A stretch of DNA of 45,207 nucleotides from Actinomycetes bacterium (GCA_021844425.1 JAKBTL010000081.1:1-45207), one strand, 5' to 3'; shown: positions 33,063 through 43,055, counted from the first letter of the stretch. Notes: a model not told the origin generated them from the sequence alone. Program-made: numbers and translations.

Positions 33063-33158
33063 CACTGAGGACGCCCCGTGGGCAATGTCCCGGCGTCGGC
33101 GATGGGTGGCGCGGGCAAGCGCAAGAGCAAGAGCAAGAGCGCAAGGAGATTCGATCGC

Positions 33159-34559
33159 ATGGCAACCGTGGACCTCGACCTCGGCCGCTACCAGCTCGGC
33201 TGGAGCGACGAGGAGGACTATGTCTTCAAGCCGAAGAAGGGGCTGAACGAGGAGATCGTCCGTGAGATGTCGGCGATGAAGCACGAGCCCGACTGGATGC
33301 GCGCCTTCCGCCTGAGGGCGCTCGAGCGCTTCGAGAAGAAGCCCATGGCGCAGTGGTTCGCCGTCAACATGCCTGACCTGGACTTCGACGACATCTACTA
33401 CTACATCAAGCCGACCGGTGGGCAGGTGAAGGACTGGGAGGAGCTGCCTGACGCCATCAAGCGCACCTACGAGCGGCTGGGCATCCCCGAGGCGGAGCGC
33501 AAGTACCTCGCAGGTGTCACGGCCCAGTACGAGAGCGAGGTCGTCTTCCACCGCAACCGCGACGACCTCGAGGCCCAGGGCGTGCTCTTCTGCGACATGG
33601 ACACGGCGGTGCGAGAGTACCCAGACATCGTGCGCAAGTGGTTCGGCACGGTCATCCCGCCCAACGACAACAAGTTCGCCGCGCTGAACTCCGCCGTGTG
33701 GTCAGGCGGCTCGTTCATCTACGTGCCCCCGGGTGTGAAGGTGGAGATGCCGCTGCAAGCCTATTTCCGCATCAACGCGGAGAACATGGGCCAGTTCGAG
33801 CGGACGCTGATCATCGCCGACGAGGGTTCCCAGGTGCACTACGTGGAGGGCTGCTCGGCGCCCGTCTACACGTCGGACTCGTTGCACTCCGCAGTCGTGG
33901 AGCTGATCGCGCTTCCCGGGAGCCGGATCACGTACACGACGATCCAGAATTGGTCCAACAACGTGTACAACCTCGTCACCAAGCGCGCCCGGGCCGAGGC
34001 AGAGGCGCACGTCGAGTGGATCGACGGCAACATCGGCTCCCGATTGACCATGAAGTACCCCTCGGTCTACCTCGTCGGACCGAAGGCGTCGGGCGAGGTG
34101 CTCTCGGTCGCGTACGCTGGGTCCGGCCAGCACCAGGATGCAGGCGCGAAGATGATCCACGCGGCGCCCGAGACGACGTCGACCATCGTGTCGAAGTCGA
34201 TCTCGAAGGACGGCGGCGTCACCACCTACCGCGGTCTCGTCCACGTCGACCCGGACGCGAAGAAGGCGAAGTCGTTCGTTCGTTGCGACGCGCTCTTGCT
34301 CGACGACGACTCGGTGTCCGAGACCAAGCCCTACATGGAGGTGGGGGAGCAGGACGCGCAGATCGGCCACGAGGCGACGGTGTCCAAGGTCGGCGACGAC
34401 CAGCTCTTCTACCTCATGAGCCGCGGGCTCACCGAGAGCCAGGCGATGGGGATGATCGTGAACGGCTTCATCGAGCCCGTCACGAGGACCCTCCCGATGG
34501 AGTACGCAGTCGAATGGAGCCGGCTCATCGAACTGCAGATGGAAGGATCGGTCGGTTGA
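33159..34559 (+). CDS. sufB: Fe-S cluster assembly scaffold SufB
   Basis: SufB, the core of the SufBCD scaffold, builds Fe-S clusters. The 466-residue protein has [84 protein letters not shown] and [19 protein letters not shown], all SufB hallmarks. ATG 33159 has AAGGAG upstream. The frame continues to GTG 33078, but that extension is Lys/Ser-rich from a hexamer repeat. It heads the forward suf transcription unit. Confidence 0.95.
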   Translation: MATVDLDLGRYQLGWSDEEDYVFKPKKGLNEEIVREMSAMKHEPDWMRAFRLRALERFEKKPMAQWFAVNMPDLDFDDIYYYIKPTGGQVKDWEELPDAIKRTYERLGIPEAERKYLAGVTAQYESEVVFHRNRDDLEAQGVLFCDMDTAVREYPDIVRKWFGTVIPPNDNKFAALNSAVWSGGSFIYVPPGVKVEMPLQAYFRINAENMGQFERTLIIADEGSQVHYVEGCSAPVYTSDSLHSAVVELIALPGSRITYTTIQNWSNNVYNLVTKRARAEAEAHVEWIDGNIGSRLTMKYPSVYLVGPKASGEVLSVAYAGSGQHQDAGAKMIHAAPETTSTIVSKSISKDGGVTTYRGLVHVDPDAKKAKSFVRCDALLLDDDSVSETKPYMEVGEQDAQIGHEATVSKVGDDQLFYLMSRGLTESQAMGMIVNGFIEPVTRTLPMEYAVEWSRLIELQMEGSVG

Positions 34560-34589
34560 CGTGTCCTTCGCCGCGCCGCAGGCGTCGGC

Positions 34590-34637
34590 TCGGCCGCGCC
34601 TGCCGGGTCGGCCGCGCCCGTCGGGTCGGCCGCGCCC
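34590..34637. repeat. 18-bp tandem repeat array
   Basis: tcggccgcgcc recurs at 34590, 34608 and 34626 with exact 18-bp spacing, just after the sufB stop. Confidence 0.88.
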
Positions 34638-34671
34638 GCTCGCGGTGACGCAACCGGCAGGATGGTGCGCC

Positions 34672-35019
34672 GTGCCCATGCGCGAGGAGTGCAAGCATTT
34701 CCAGAGTCGAACCTACGCGTCCGGAGAGGTCGCGCGCTTCTGCGCTCTCGACCTCGCGCCCGAGGCCCCCTGGCGGTGCCCGCCGGACTGCAAGGCCTAC
34801 GAACGCCGGCTCGCCGACGCCGGCTGGGAGCACGGGAGCCTTGTGGAGCCTCCGATCGAGGAGGAGCCCGCCGTTCCGGCCGGTGACATGGCGTCGATCC
34901 TCGAAGACGCCGAGAGCATCGTGAGCGCGATCGCCCCTGAAGCGCTGCGCGAGGCCAGGGCGGAGGACGCGAGACGTGAAGCGCGAGCGGAGCGCCGGTG
35001 GTGGCGACGCAAGCGGTAG
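34672..35019 (+). CDS. Small Cys-containing protein of the suf locus
   Basis: The protein of about 115 residues starts VPMREECKHFQSRTYASGEVARFCALDLAPEAPWRCPPDCKAYERR. It has four Cys within its first 45 residues (spaced roughly 15, 10 and 3 apart) followed by an acidic middle and a basic, helical C-terminus. I know no name for it. The Cys pattern beside sufB could bind a metal or cluster, which is inference. GTG 34672 is favoured; the longer frame from 34561 would translate the repeat array. Confidence 0.7.
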   Translation: MPMREECKHFQSRTYASGEVARFCALDLAPEAPWRCPPDCKAYERRLADAGWEHGSLVEPPIEEEPAVPAGDMASILEDAESIVSAIAPEALREARAEDARREARAERRWWRRKR

Positions 35020-35089
35020 ACCCGGCGGGCGAAGCGTCCGAGGGTCCGGCGGCGCGCGGCGAGGAGTCGAGAAGCGGCAGGCCTGGGCG

Positions 35090-35965
35090 TCAGGTGCCGG
35101 TGAACCGGGGCGGGCGCTTCTCGAGGAAGGCGCGGACTGCTTCGGCGAGGTCCTCGGATGCCAGCATGCCTGCGTTCCACGTCGCGACGTACTCCAGCGC
35201 CTGGGCGAGCGTCCGACCGTCGTTGGCTGCGAGGACCGACTTGGTGCCCTGCACGGCGAGCGGCGATAGCAGGGCGATCTCTTGGGCCAGGGAGGCCGCG
35301 GCGTGAAGCAAGGTGTCGCGGTCCGGGTACACCTCGTTCACGAGGCCGATCTCCTTCGCTCGCCGGGCGTCGACGTCCTTCCCGGTGAACGCGAGCTCCG
35401 CGACGTGCCCGGCGCCCACGATGCGCGGGAGGCGCTGGAGGACCCCGAGATCTGCGACGATCGCCATACGCGTCTCTCGGACGCTGAAGATGGCGTCGGC
35501 CGATGCGAGGCGGATGTCGCAGGCGGTCGCCAGGTCCATCCCGCCCCCGATGCAATGGCCATGGACGGCCGCGACGACTGGCTTCGGGCAATCGGCAACC
35601 GCGGTGATGGCCGCCTGGAGGCGGAGGACCGAGCGACGCGTGGCCGCCACGCGCGCGGCGGGCGACAGGTGCTCGTCGGCATTGGTTGTGCGCTCAGCGC
35701 CGTCCCCCTCGCTGCCGACCCGGCGGTCGCCCGCGGCGAGGACGGTGCCAAGCTCCTTCACGTCGAGGCCGACGCTGAAGCTCTGGCCCTTCGCAGCGAC
35801 GACGACGGCGCGCACGGTCGAGTCGGCGGACAGCTCCGCCATGACTGCGGGCAGCTCGTCGAAGAAGGCGGGGCCAAGAGAATTGCGGGTGTCCGGTCGA
35901 TCCAGCCACAGCGTCGCGATGCCTGCGCCAGAGCTTCCTCGATCGACACCGAGCGCGCGCGACAC
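35090..35965 (-). CDS. Crotonase family protein, dienoyl-CoA isomerase type
   Basis: This 291-residue enoyl-CoA hydratase/isomerase has FSVGLDVKEL (oxyanion hole), HCIGGGMDLATACDIR, SVRETRMAIVADLGVLQRLP and AKEIGLVNEVY. Asp 144, Glu 164 and Asp 172 have the same 20- and 28-residue spacing as the Asp-Glu-Asp catalytic set of mammalian Delta3,5-Delta2,4-dienoyl-CoA isomerase. It is therefore probably an isomerase of unsaturated acyl-CoA rather than a hydratase. It lies on the opposite strand inside the suf run. GTG 35965 has TAACGT 7 bp upstream. Confidence 0.85.
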   Translation of the reverse strand: MSRALGVDRGSSGAGIATLWLDRPDTRNSLGPAFFDELPAVMAELSADSTVRAVVVAAKGQSFSVGLDVKELGTVLAAGDRRVGSEGDGAERTTNADEHLSPAARVAATRRSVLRLQAAITAVADCPKPVVAAVHGHCIGGGMDLATACDIRLASADAIFSVRETRMAIVADLGVLQRLPRIVGAGHVAELAFTGKDVDARRAKEIGLVNEVYPDRDTLLHAAASLAQEIALLSPLAVQGTKSVLAANDGRTLAQALEYVATWNAGMLASEDLAEAVRAFLEKRPPRFTGT

Positions 35966-35972
35966 CGAGTGG

Positions 35973-35978
35973 ACGTTA
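35973..35978 (-). promoter_or_regulatory. -10 box of a leaderless promoter
   Basis: On the minus strand TAACGT lies 7 bp before GTG 35965. On the plus strand TACACT at 35996-36001 could serve sufD. Confidence 0.4.
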
Positions 35979-36018
35979 GCAACGGACCCCGCCGGTACAC
36001 TCCAGCGCCGATGTTCGA

Positions 36019-37356
36019 GTGCTGCCCGTGCGCATGTTGACGGCCGCCCGGGCGGCGACGCTGGGTGGTCCCGAGTGGCTGCGGGAGCGCCGGGCCAAGG
36101 CTGCAGAAGAGCTCGCCGTCATGCCGAGGCCTTCGGAGAAGGAAGAGGTCTGGCGCTACACGCCCATCGACGAGCTCGAGCTCGACGCCTACGAGCCACT
36201 CCGAGGCGGTAGTCGAGAAGACCTCGGCACGCTCGGGTCCGAGCTCGTGAAGGGGGTCGTCTCGGACCTCCCGGCGTACGCGGCGCTCGCGACGGTGCTC
36301 GACGGGTCGCTGGTCTCCGTCGACCGAGCCGCGCTTCCTCCGACGGTGCGGGTCGGCGGGCTCGAGGGAGATGCGATCCTCGGCCAGGTGCTCGACGGGG
36401 GTGACGCGCTCGTGCGCGCGAACGACGCGTTCCTTCCCGACGCCGTCGTCGTCGACGTCCCCGCGGGCGTCGCTTTCGACGCCCCGGTCGTGATCGTCCA
36501 CTGGTGCACCGCCGGGGGCACGCCATCGACGGCGAGCTTCCCTCGCACGGTCGTACGGCTCGGCCGGGGATCGAGCGCACAGGTGGTGGAGGTGGTGGCC
36601 GGCCCTGCCGGAGCTGGGCGGGGGCTCGTCGTCCCGGTCACGGAGCTCTCCGCAGGCGACGGTTCGCAGCTTTCCTATGCGGCGGTCCAGGTGCTCGGGA
36701 CGGAGGTCTGGCACATCGCCCGCGTGGCGGCGGTGGCCGGGCGCGATGCGACGCTGCGGACCTTCTCGATGGGCCTCGGCGCTGCCTACGATCGATCGAG
36801 GACCGACGCGCTCGCCGAGGGCTCGGGCTCGACCACGGAGCTGCGTTCGGCGTACCTCGGCACGGGTTCCCAGGTCCACGACATCCGCACGCTGCAGGAC
36901 CACGCTGCGGCGCACACGACGAGCGACTTGTTGTGCAAGGGCGCGGTCGCGGGCACCTCGCGCTCGGTGTACAGCGGGCTCATCCGGGTTCGGCGGGGCG
37001 CAGTCCGCACGAACGCCTTCCAGACGAATCACAACCTCGTGCTCGCAGACGGCGCGCATGCCGACTCCGTGCCGAACCTCGACATCGAGGAGAACGACGT
37101 GCGATGCAGCCATGCCTCGACCGTCGGGCCCGTAGACGAAGACCAGCGCTACTACCTCGAGTCGCGAGGGATCCCTCCGGCTCGCGCGGAGCGGCTGATC
37201 GTCCTCGGCTTCTTCGACGACATCGTCCAGCGCTGCCCCGTCCCGGTACTGGTTCCACGGCTCCGCCGCGAGGTTGAGCTGAGGCTCGTGCGCGCCCTCG
37301 AGCTCCGCTCGGGTGCCCACGGCGACGCCGGCCAGGAGGCCGATGACGATGGGTGA
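36019..37356 (+). CDS. sufD: Fe-S cluster assembly protein SufD
   Basis: The 445-residue SufD homologue has PEWLRERRAKAAEELAVMPRPSEKEEVWRYTPIDEL (N-terminal helices), a central beta-helix and the C-terminal DNLLCKGAV-like SDLLCKGAVAGTSRSVYSGLIRV, QTNHNLVL, PNLDIEENDVRCSHASTVGPVDEDQRYYLESRGI. It forms a heterodimer with SufB. The start is uncertain: GTG 36019, GTG 36028 and ATG 36034 are all in frame and none has a ribosome site. It overlaps the Rieske gene by 8 bp. Confidence 0.93.
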   Translation: MLPVRMLTAARAATLGGPEWLRERRAKAAEELAVMPRPSEKEEVWRYTPIDELELDAYEPLRGGSREDLGTLGSELVKGVVSDLPAYAALATVLDGSLVSVDRAALPPTVRVGGLEGDAILGQVLDGGDALVRANDAFLPDAVVVDVPAGVAFDAPVVIVHWCTAGGTPSTASFPRTVVRLGRGSSAQVVEVVAGPAGAGRGLVVPVTELSAGDGSQLSYAAVQVLGTEVWHIARVAAVAGRDATLRTFSMGLGAAYDRSRTDALAEGSGSTTELRSAYLGTGSQVHDIRTLQDHAAAHTTSDLLCKGAVAGTSRSVYSGLIRVRRGAVRTNAFQTNHNLVLADGAHADSVPNLDIEENDVRCSHASTVGPVDEDQRYYLESRGIPPARAERLIVLGFFDDIVQRCPVPVLVPRLRREVELRLVRALELRSGAHGDAGQEADDDG

Positions 37357-37666
37357 GCGTGTCGTCCTGCTGCGTCGCGACGAGATCGCGAGCGGTGAGG
37401 CCCGACGGTTCGACCTCGGTGCGCACCGCGTCACCCTGGTCAGGATCGAAGACGATTTCTACGTCATCGGCGACCGGTGCAGCCACGAGGACTACTCCCT
37501 GTCCGAAGGGGAGGTCTGGACCGAGGAGCGAGAGATCGAGTGCCCCCGCCACGGGAGCACGTTCGACCTCGTGACGGGCGAGCCGTGCTCTCTGCCTGCG
37601 ACGAAGCCGGTGCCCGTATACCAGGTCGAGATCGATGGCGACGACGTCGCGGTGGTTCTGCCATGA
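37349..37666 (+). CDS. Rieske-type [2Fe-2S] ferredoxin of the suf operon
   Basis: The 105-residue non-haem Rieske protein has cluster ligands in DRCSHEDYSL (Cys 44, His 46) and ECPRHGSTFDL (Cys 65, His 68). Its place between sufD and sufC is typical of actinobacterial suf operons. It may deliver electrons during cluster assembly. AGGAGG lies 9 bases before ATG 37349, which decides the start over ATG 37343. Its stop overlaps the sufC start (ATGA). Confidence 0.93.
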   Translation: MGERVVLLRRDEIASGEARRFDLGAHRVTLVRIEDDFYVIGDRCSHEDYSLSEGEVWTEEREIECPRHGSTFDLVTGEPCSLPATKPVPVYQVEIDGDDVAVVLP

Positions 37667-38520
37667 GCCGCCTCGAGGTGCAGGGGCTTCACGCGTCTGT
37701 GGGAACCCGTGAGGTCGTTCGCGGCGTCGATCTCGACGTGGCGAGCGGGGAGGTGCACGTCGTCATGGGGCCGAACGGCTCGGGCAAGAGCACCCTCGCC
37801 CACGCGCTCATGGGCAGGCCGGGCACGACCGTCACGGCGGGCAGCATCCGGATCGACGGGACCGAGCTCGTCGGCTTGCCGAGCTGGCGGCGCGCCCGTG
37901 CGGGGCTGTTCCTCGCGCTCCAACAGCCGATCGAGGTTCCAGGCGTGCTCCTCGGGGCCACGATGGAAGAGGCGCTCGCCGGCACGGGAGGTGCCGGCAG
38001 GGGCGACCCCGGTGGTCCCGACGGGACCGGCACGGACGGCCCCGGCACGGATGGCCCCGGCACGGACGGCACCGGCACGGATGGCGTCGGCAGGGGCGGC
38101 GTCGCTGAGCGCCTCGCGGAGGAGGCCGCGGCCATCGGTTTCGACGAACGGTTCCTTCGAAGGCCGTTGAATGTCGACCTCTCGGGCGGCGAGCGCAAGC
38201 GCAACGAAGTCGTCCAACTCTGCGTCATCCGGCCGAAGTTCGCCGTCCTCGACGAGATCGACTCGGGGCTCGACGTGGACGCCGTGCGCGCGGTGTCGCG
38301 ACGTATCGAGCGTGCGACCTCGGAGTGGGGGCTCGGCGTCGTCGCGGTCACCCACTTCTACCGCCTGCTGCGCGAGCTACGCGCCGACAAGGTGCATGTG
38401 CTCGTCGACGGCAGGATCGTCTCGAGCGGGGGTCCCGAGCTTGCAGAGGAGCTCGAGCGGACCGGCTACGGGCTCTACGGCGCCGCCGACGCTGCCGGCA
38501 TCGGTGCCGACAGCACCTGA
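37663..38520 (+). CDS. sufC: Suf ATPase SufC, copy 1, with low-complexity insertion
   Basis: This 285-residue ABC-type ATPase drives the SufBCD scaffold. Walker A GPNGSGKST (36-44), Q-loop LALQQP (87-88), signature LSGGERKRNE (173-182), Walker B FAVLDEIDSGLD and switch His 231 are all intact. Residues about 106-147, between Q-loop and signature, are a Gly/Asp/Thr-rich insertion (GTDGP repeats) absent from ordinary SufC and encoded by a 15-bp array. The start overlaps the Rieske stop. It ends 3 bp before the convergent sufU. A second sufC lies at 40313-41167. Confidence 0.92.
   Translation: MSRLEVQGLHASVGTREVVRGVDLDVASGEVHVVMGPNGSGKSTLAHALMGRPGTTVTAGSIRIDGTELVGLPSWRRARAGLFLALQQPIEVPGVLLGATMEEALAGTGGAGRGDPGGPDGTGTDGPGTDGPGTDGTGTDGVGRGGVAERLAEEAAAIGFDERFLRRPLNVDLSGGERKRNEVVQLCVIRPKFAVLDEIDSGLDVDAVRAVSRRIERATSEWGLGVVAVTHFYRLLRELRADKVHVLVDGRIVSSGGPELAEELERTGYGLYGAADAAGIGADST
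38026..38097. repeat. 15-bp tandem repeat in sufC copy 1
   Basis: ggcacgg recurs at 38029, 38044, 38059 and 38074, encoding GTDGP/GTDGT units in frame. Confidence 0.9.
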
Positions 38521-38523
38521 GCT

Positions 38524-39078
38524 TCAGGCTTCGATCTCGTCCAGCGCCTGCGCGAGGGCGTTCCAGCCGAGCGTCGCGCACTTGATCCGCACCGGGAACT
38601 TCACGACGCCCTGCAGCGCGGCGAGCTCCCCGAGCCGGCGCACGTCGGCGAGCCCGTCTTCGGGCTCGGCCGATCCCCCGGCCGATCCCCCGGCCGAGCC
38701 ATCGTGGTCATCGTGCGAGCCATCGGGCGTGCTTTCCTCTCCTCCCCCGGAGCCGGCGGGGTCAAGCGACGCTTCATGGATGGACATCATCGACTTGAAC
38801 GTGCGGATGAGCCCGCGGACCTCGGCGAGCGTCTTGCCCTTCACCGCGGAGGACATGAGCGACGCCGACGACTGGCTGATGGAGCAGCCGCTCCCGGCGA
38901 ACTTGATGTCCGCGACCCGGTCATCGTCGACGAGCAGCGTGAGGACGATCTCGTCTCCGCACAGGGGATTGAAGCCCTCGACTCGGAGCGCGGGGGGAGA
39001 CTCGAGCTCGCCACGGTTTCGAGGCGAGCGGTAGTGGTCCAGGATGATCTCCCGGTAGAGGTCCTCTAGGTCCGTCAC
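38524..39078 (-). CDS. sufU: SufU, zinc-dependent sulfur acceptor
   Basis: SufU (184 residues) takes persulfide sulfur from SufS. Zinc ligands are Cys 40 and Asp 42 in NPLCGD, Cys 65 in SGCSIS and Cys 167 in RIKCATLGWNAL. Residues about 106-142 hold an acidic, Gly/Ser/Asp-rich stretch with GGSA repeats in the region where ordinary SufU has only a short loop. Its start overlaps the stop of sufS (ATGA), so translation is coupled. Confidence 0.93.
   Translation of the reverse strand: MTDLEDLYREIILDHYRSPRNRGELESPPALRVEGFNPLCGDEIVLTLLVDDDRVADIKFAGSGCSISQSSASLMSSAVKGKTLAEVRGLIRTFKSMMSIHEASLDPAGSGGGEESTPDGSHDDHDGSAGGSAGGSAEPEDGLADVRRLGELAALQGVVKFPVRIKCATLGWNALAQALDEIEA
38668..38698. repeat. 12-bp repeat in sufU
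   Basis: Two full copies and one partial copy of ggccgatccccc encode GGSA units in frame. Confidence 0.75.
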
Positions 39079-40312
39079 GAGAACAGCCTCCCGGCCTCCG
39101 TGAGGCCCTCGATGAGCGTGTCGATGTCCTGCTCGTCGTTGTACGTGCCGATCGACGCCCGCGCCGTGGCGGTGACGCCGAGGACGCGCATGAGCGGCTT
39201 CGCGCAGTGGTGGCCGGGCCGTACGCAGACGCCGTGCTGGTCGAGCACCTGTGCGAGGTCGTGCGGGTGGATGTCGCGGAAGCCGAGGGAGAGGACGCCA
39301 CCGCGATCCGGTCCCGCAGGAGGGCCGAAGACCCGGCAGTCGCTGCCAAGTCGATCGGCGATCGCGCTGATCGCGTACTCGGTGAGCTGCTCCTCGTGGG
39401 CGCGGACGCGAGCCATTCCGAGGTTCCCGAGGTAGTCGACTGCGGCAGCGAAACCCACTGCCTCGGCGATCGGCGGGGTGCCCGCCTCGAAGCGGTGGGG
39501 AGGGTCGGCGGGCACGAACCGGTCGAGGCGCACGTCGAGGATCATGCCGCCCCCGCCGAGGAACGGGGGCATCGAGTCGAGGAGCTCGGCGCGAGCCCAG
39601 AGTGCCCCGATCCCCGTCGGTCCGTGCATCTTGTGCGCCGAGAACGCAAGGAAGTCGACGCCCAGCGCCTGAACGTCCACCGGTACGTGCGGCACGACCT
39701 GGGCGCCGTCCGCGACGACGAGCGCCCCGGCCGCGTGTGCGGCGTCGGTGATCTCCCGTAGAGGAGGGATGGTGCCGAGGACGTTGGACATGGCCGAGAT
39801 CGCGACCACCTTGACCCCGTCGAGCTTGCGGTCGAGGTCGCTCAGGTCGAGCCGGCCGTCGGGGTCGACAGCGAGGTAGCGAAGCTCGATGCCGAGCTGC
39901 TCGGAGAGCATCAGCCAGGGCACGAGGTTCGCGTGGTGCTCGAGCTCGGTGAGAAGGACCTTGTCACCCCTCCGGAGGTTCGCCGTACCGAAGGAGCGGG
40001 CCACGAGGTTGAGCGCCTCGGTCGCGTTCTTCACGAACACGATCTCCCGTTCCGGGTCAGGTGCTCCGATGAAGCGGCCGACCGACACCCGGGCACCTTC
40101 GTAGAGGGCCGTAGCCTCCTCGGCGGTCGTGTACACACCTCGATGCACGTTGGCGTGGCAGGTCTCGTAGTAGTGCTCCATGGCGACGAGGACCTGCCGC
40201 GGTTGGAGGGAGCTCGAGGCCGAGTCGAGGTAGACGAGCGGCCTGCCGTGCACCGTGCGCGCGAGCAGCGGGAAGTCCTTGCGCAAGGACTCGACGTCGA
40301 AAGAAGCGGGGG

Positions 40313-40325
<13 letters not shown>
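39075..40325 (-). CDS. sufS: Cysteine desulfurase SufS
   Basis: This PLP enzyme releases sulfur from cysteine. The 416-residue protein has YLDSASSSLQP, TEALNLVARSFG, ELEHHANLVPW (His 130/131), VADGAQ (Asp 206), the PLP-binding Lys 232 in SAHKMHGPTGIGALW and the active-site Cys 374 in RPGHHCAKPLM. These fit the class II (SufS) group. GTG 40325 is the start; it overlaps the end of sufC2 by 13 bp. It is coupled to sufU downstream. Confidence 0.95.
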
Positions 40326-41167
<842 letters not shown>

Positions 41168-41175
41168 CGGCTCGA

Positions 41176-41181
41176 AGTCTA
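41176..41181 (-). promoter_or_regulatory. -10 box of the sufC2-sufS-sufU promoter
   Basis: On the minus strand TAGACT lies 8 bp before ATG 41167 without a ribosome site, suggesting a leaderless or near-leaderless message. Confidence 0.42.
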
Positions 41182-41193
41182 TCGGCGAGGCAG

Positions 41194-41221
41194 GATTTTC
41201 TACCACGAGCGTAGGGAAAAT
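41194..41221. promoter_or_regulatory. Shared suf motif, copy 2, within an inverted repeat
   Basis: cgtagggaaaat (41210-41221) is identical to the 12-mer before sufB. Here its partner ATTTTCTAC lies 16 bp earlier, making an imperfect palindrome just upstream of the sufC2 -10 box, where a repressor or activator could sit. Confidence 0.38.
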
Positions 41222-41246
41222 TCTCGAGAATCGGGGTCTGCGCCGG

Positions 41247-41867
41247 TCACCAGCCTCGGTCGATCCATTCCTCGAGGTGAGGGGACTCCGCACCGATCGT
41301 GGTGGAGGCGCCGTGGCCGGGAAGCACGAGCGTGGCGGCGTCGAACCGGGAGAAGAGCCGGCGTTCGATCGAGCGGATGATCGTCGGGAAGTCGCCACCT
41401 GGAAACGAGGTGTTGCCCGGACCCCCGGGGAACAGCGTGTCCCCGGTGAGGAGGAGCGGCGTCCCCTCTACGTGGAAACAGATGGAGCCGGGGGTGTGGC
41501 CGGGCGTTGCGATCGTACGGACGCGGAGCCGCCCGACCTCGAGCACCGTGTCGTCTTCGAGGAGCTGGTCGTAGGCGGGGAGCATGCCGGCGTCCTCTGC
41601 GGTGATCGCGACCGAGTAGCCGGCGTCGCGGATCGCGGGAACCGCCTGGATGTGGTCCCAGTGACCATGGGTCTCGACCACCATGCGGACGCCGAAGCGC
41701 TGGCAGAGGTCCAGCAGGTGCTCATGCTCGTTGGCGGCGTCCACGAGGAGCGACTCACCGGTTCGGCGGCAACGCAGGACGTAGACGTCGTTGTCCATCG
41801 GGCCCACGACGGTGCGGTGCAGCTCGCACGCCGCGTCCTCCCAGATGCGTTCCACGTCAGCCACCAT
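41247..41867 (-). CDS. Metallo-beta-lactamase-fold hydrolase (glyoxalase II-like)
   Basis: This 206-residue MBL-fold protein has the zinc motif ETHGHWDHIQ (His 67, His 69, Asp 71, His 72), then ATPGHTPGSICF (third His), LLTGDTLFPG (bridging Asp) and LVLPGHG (last His). This is a complete two-metal site as in hydroxyacylglutathione-hydrolase-like enzymes. The substrate is not evident. ATG 41867 is chosen; the longer frame runs into the divergent acyl-CoA dehydrogenase, whose start is 33 bp away. Confidence 0.87.
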   Translation of the reverse strand: MVADVERIWEDAACELHRTVVGPMDNDVYVLRCRRTGESLLVDAANEHEHLLDLCQRFGVRMVVETHGHWDHIQAVPAIRDAGYSVAITAEDAGMLPAYDQLLEDDTVLEVGRLRVRTIATPGHTPGSICFHVEGTPLLLTGDTLFPGGPGNTSFPGGDFPTIIRSIERRLFSRFDAATLVLPGHGASTTIGAESPHLEEWIDRGW

Positions 41868-41900
41868 CCCAGGCTTGCACACATGGTAGACCACCACCCA

Positions 41901-43052
41901 ATGAACTTCGCCTTCAGCGAGGAGCAGGACGAGCTCCGTGAGGCGGTGCGCCGTTTCCTCGCCGACAAGTCGCCGAGCTCCGAGGTGCGGCGACTCATGG
42001 CGACGACCGAGGGCTACGACCCGGCGGTCTGGCGGCAGATGGCCGACGAGCTCGGTCTGCAGTCGCTTGCGATTCCTGAGGAGCATGGCGGCGCCGGGTT
42101 CAGTTTCGTAGAGCTGGTGATCGTGCTCGAAGAGATGGGAGCGGCGCTCCTCTGCGCGCCGTTTCTGTCTTCTGTCGTGCTCGCTGCGAACGCATTGCTC
42201 ACCTCGGGTGACGCGGAGGCGAAAGCTCGCTGGCTGCCGGGCATCGCGTCGGGTGAGACCATCGCGACGCTGGCGCTCACGGAGGATGCAGGCCGTTGGG
42301 ATCCCGACGCGGTGCAGCTCGTTGCGTCGCCGGCACGTCGCGGCGGTCGCAGGAGCGGTGACCGTCGCGAACCCGACGGCTGGACGCTCCACGGTCACAA
42401 GAGCTACGTACTCGACGGCCATGTCGCGGCACTCCTCCTGGTCGTGGCTCGCATGGAGGAGGGCCTCGGCCTATTCGCGGTCAGAGGTGACGCGTCGGGG
42501 CTCGTTCGCATGCCGCTCTCGACGATGGACCAGACGCGCAAGCAGGCCCGTGTGGAGCTCGCGGATACTCCGGCGCAGCTTGTCGGGTCCGCAGGGCAGG
42601 CGGGCCCAGGGATCACGAAGACGCTCCAGCTCGCCGCTGTGGCGCTCGCGGCCGAGCAGGTCGGCGGTGCCCAGCACTGCCTCGACAGCTCGGTCGAGTA
42701 CGCCAAGGCGCGTATCCAGTTCGGCAGGCCGATCGGCAGCTTTCAGGCGATCAAGCACAAGTGTGCCGACCTGCTCCTCGAGGTGGAGTCCGCTCGCTCC
42801 GCTGCGTACTACGCGGGATGGGCGGCTGCCCAGGACTCAGACGAACTGCCGCTTGCCGCGAGTGTGGCCAAGTCGTACTGCTCGGAGACCTACTTCCACG
42901 CCGCCGCCGAGAACATTCAGATCCACGGGGGGATCGGCTTCACCTGGGAGCACGACGCGCACCTCTACTTGAAGCGAGCCAAGTCCTCCGAGCTTCTCTT
43001 CGGCGATCCCGTGTGCCACCGCGAGCTGCTCGCTCGGCGCATCGGCATCTGA
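41901..43052 (+). CDS. Acyl-CoA dehydrogenase
   Basis: This 383-residue flavoprotein of the acyl-CoA dehydrogenase family has FSEEQDELREAVRRFL at the N-terminus, LQSLAIPEEHGGAGFS, LALTEDAGRWDPD (a weak form of the FAD-binding TEP.. strand) and IHGGIGFTWEHDAHLYLKRAKSSELLFGDP. The usual catalytic Glu in an EGT motif is replaced by LLFGDP, as in partner-type subunits of heteromeric actinobacterial dehydrogenases. The real active site may need another protein. TAGACC lies 8 bp before the ATG. Only 3 bp separate it from the hydrolase that follows. Confidence 0.87.
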   Translation: MNFAFSEEQDELREAVRRFLADKSPSSEVRRLMATTEGYDPAVWRQMADELGLQSLAIPEEHGGAGFSFVELVIVLEEMGAALLCAPFLSSVVLAANALLTSGDAEAKARWLPGIASGETIATLALTEDAGRWDPDAVQLVASPARRGGRRSGDRREPDGWTLHGHKSYVLDGHVAALLLVVARMEEGLGLFAVRGDASGLVRMPLSTMDQTRKQARVELADTPAQLVGSAGQAGPGITKTLQLAAVALAAEQVGGAQHCLDSSVEYAKARIQFGRPIGSFQAIKHKCADLLLEVESARSAAYYAGWAAAQDSDELPLAASVAKSYCSETYFHAAAENIQIHGGIGFTWEHDAHLYLKRAKSSELLFGDPVCHRELLARRIGI

Positions 43053-43055
43053 GCG

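Noticed and set aside
33078-33158. GTG start for SufB at 33078
   Set aside because: The extension is a Lys/Ser hexamer-repeat peptide. ATG 33159 has AAGGAG upstream and gives the family length.
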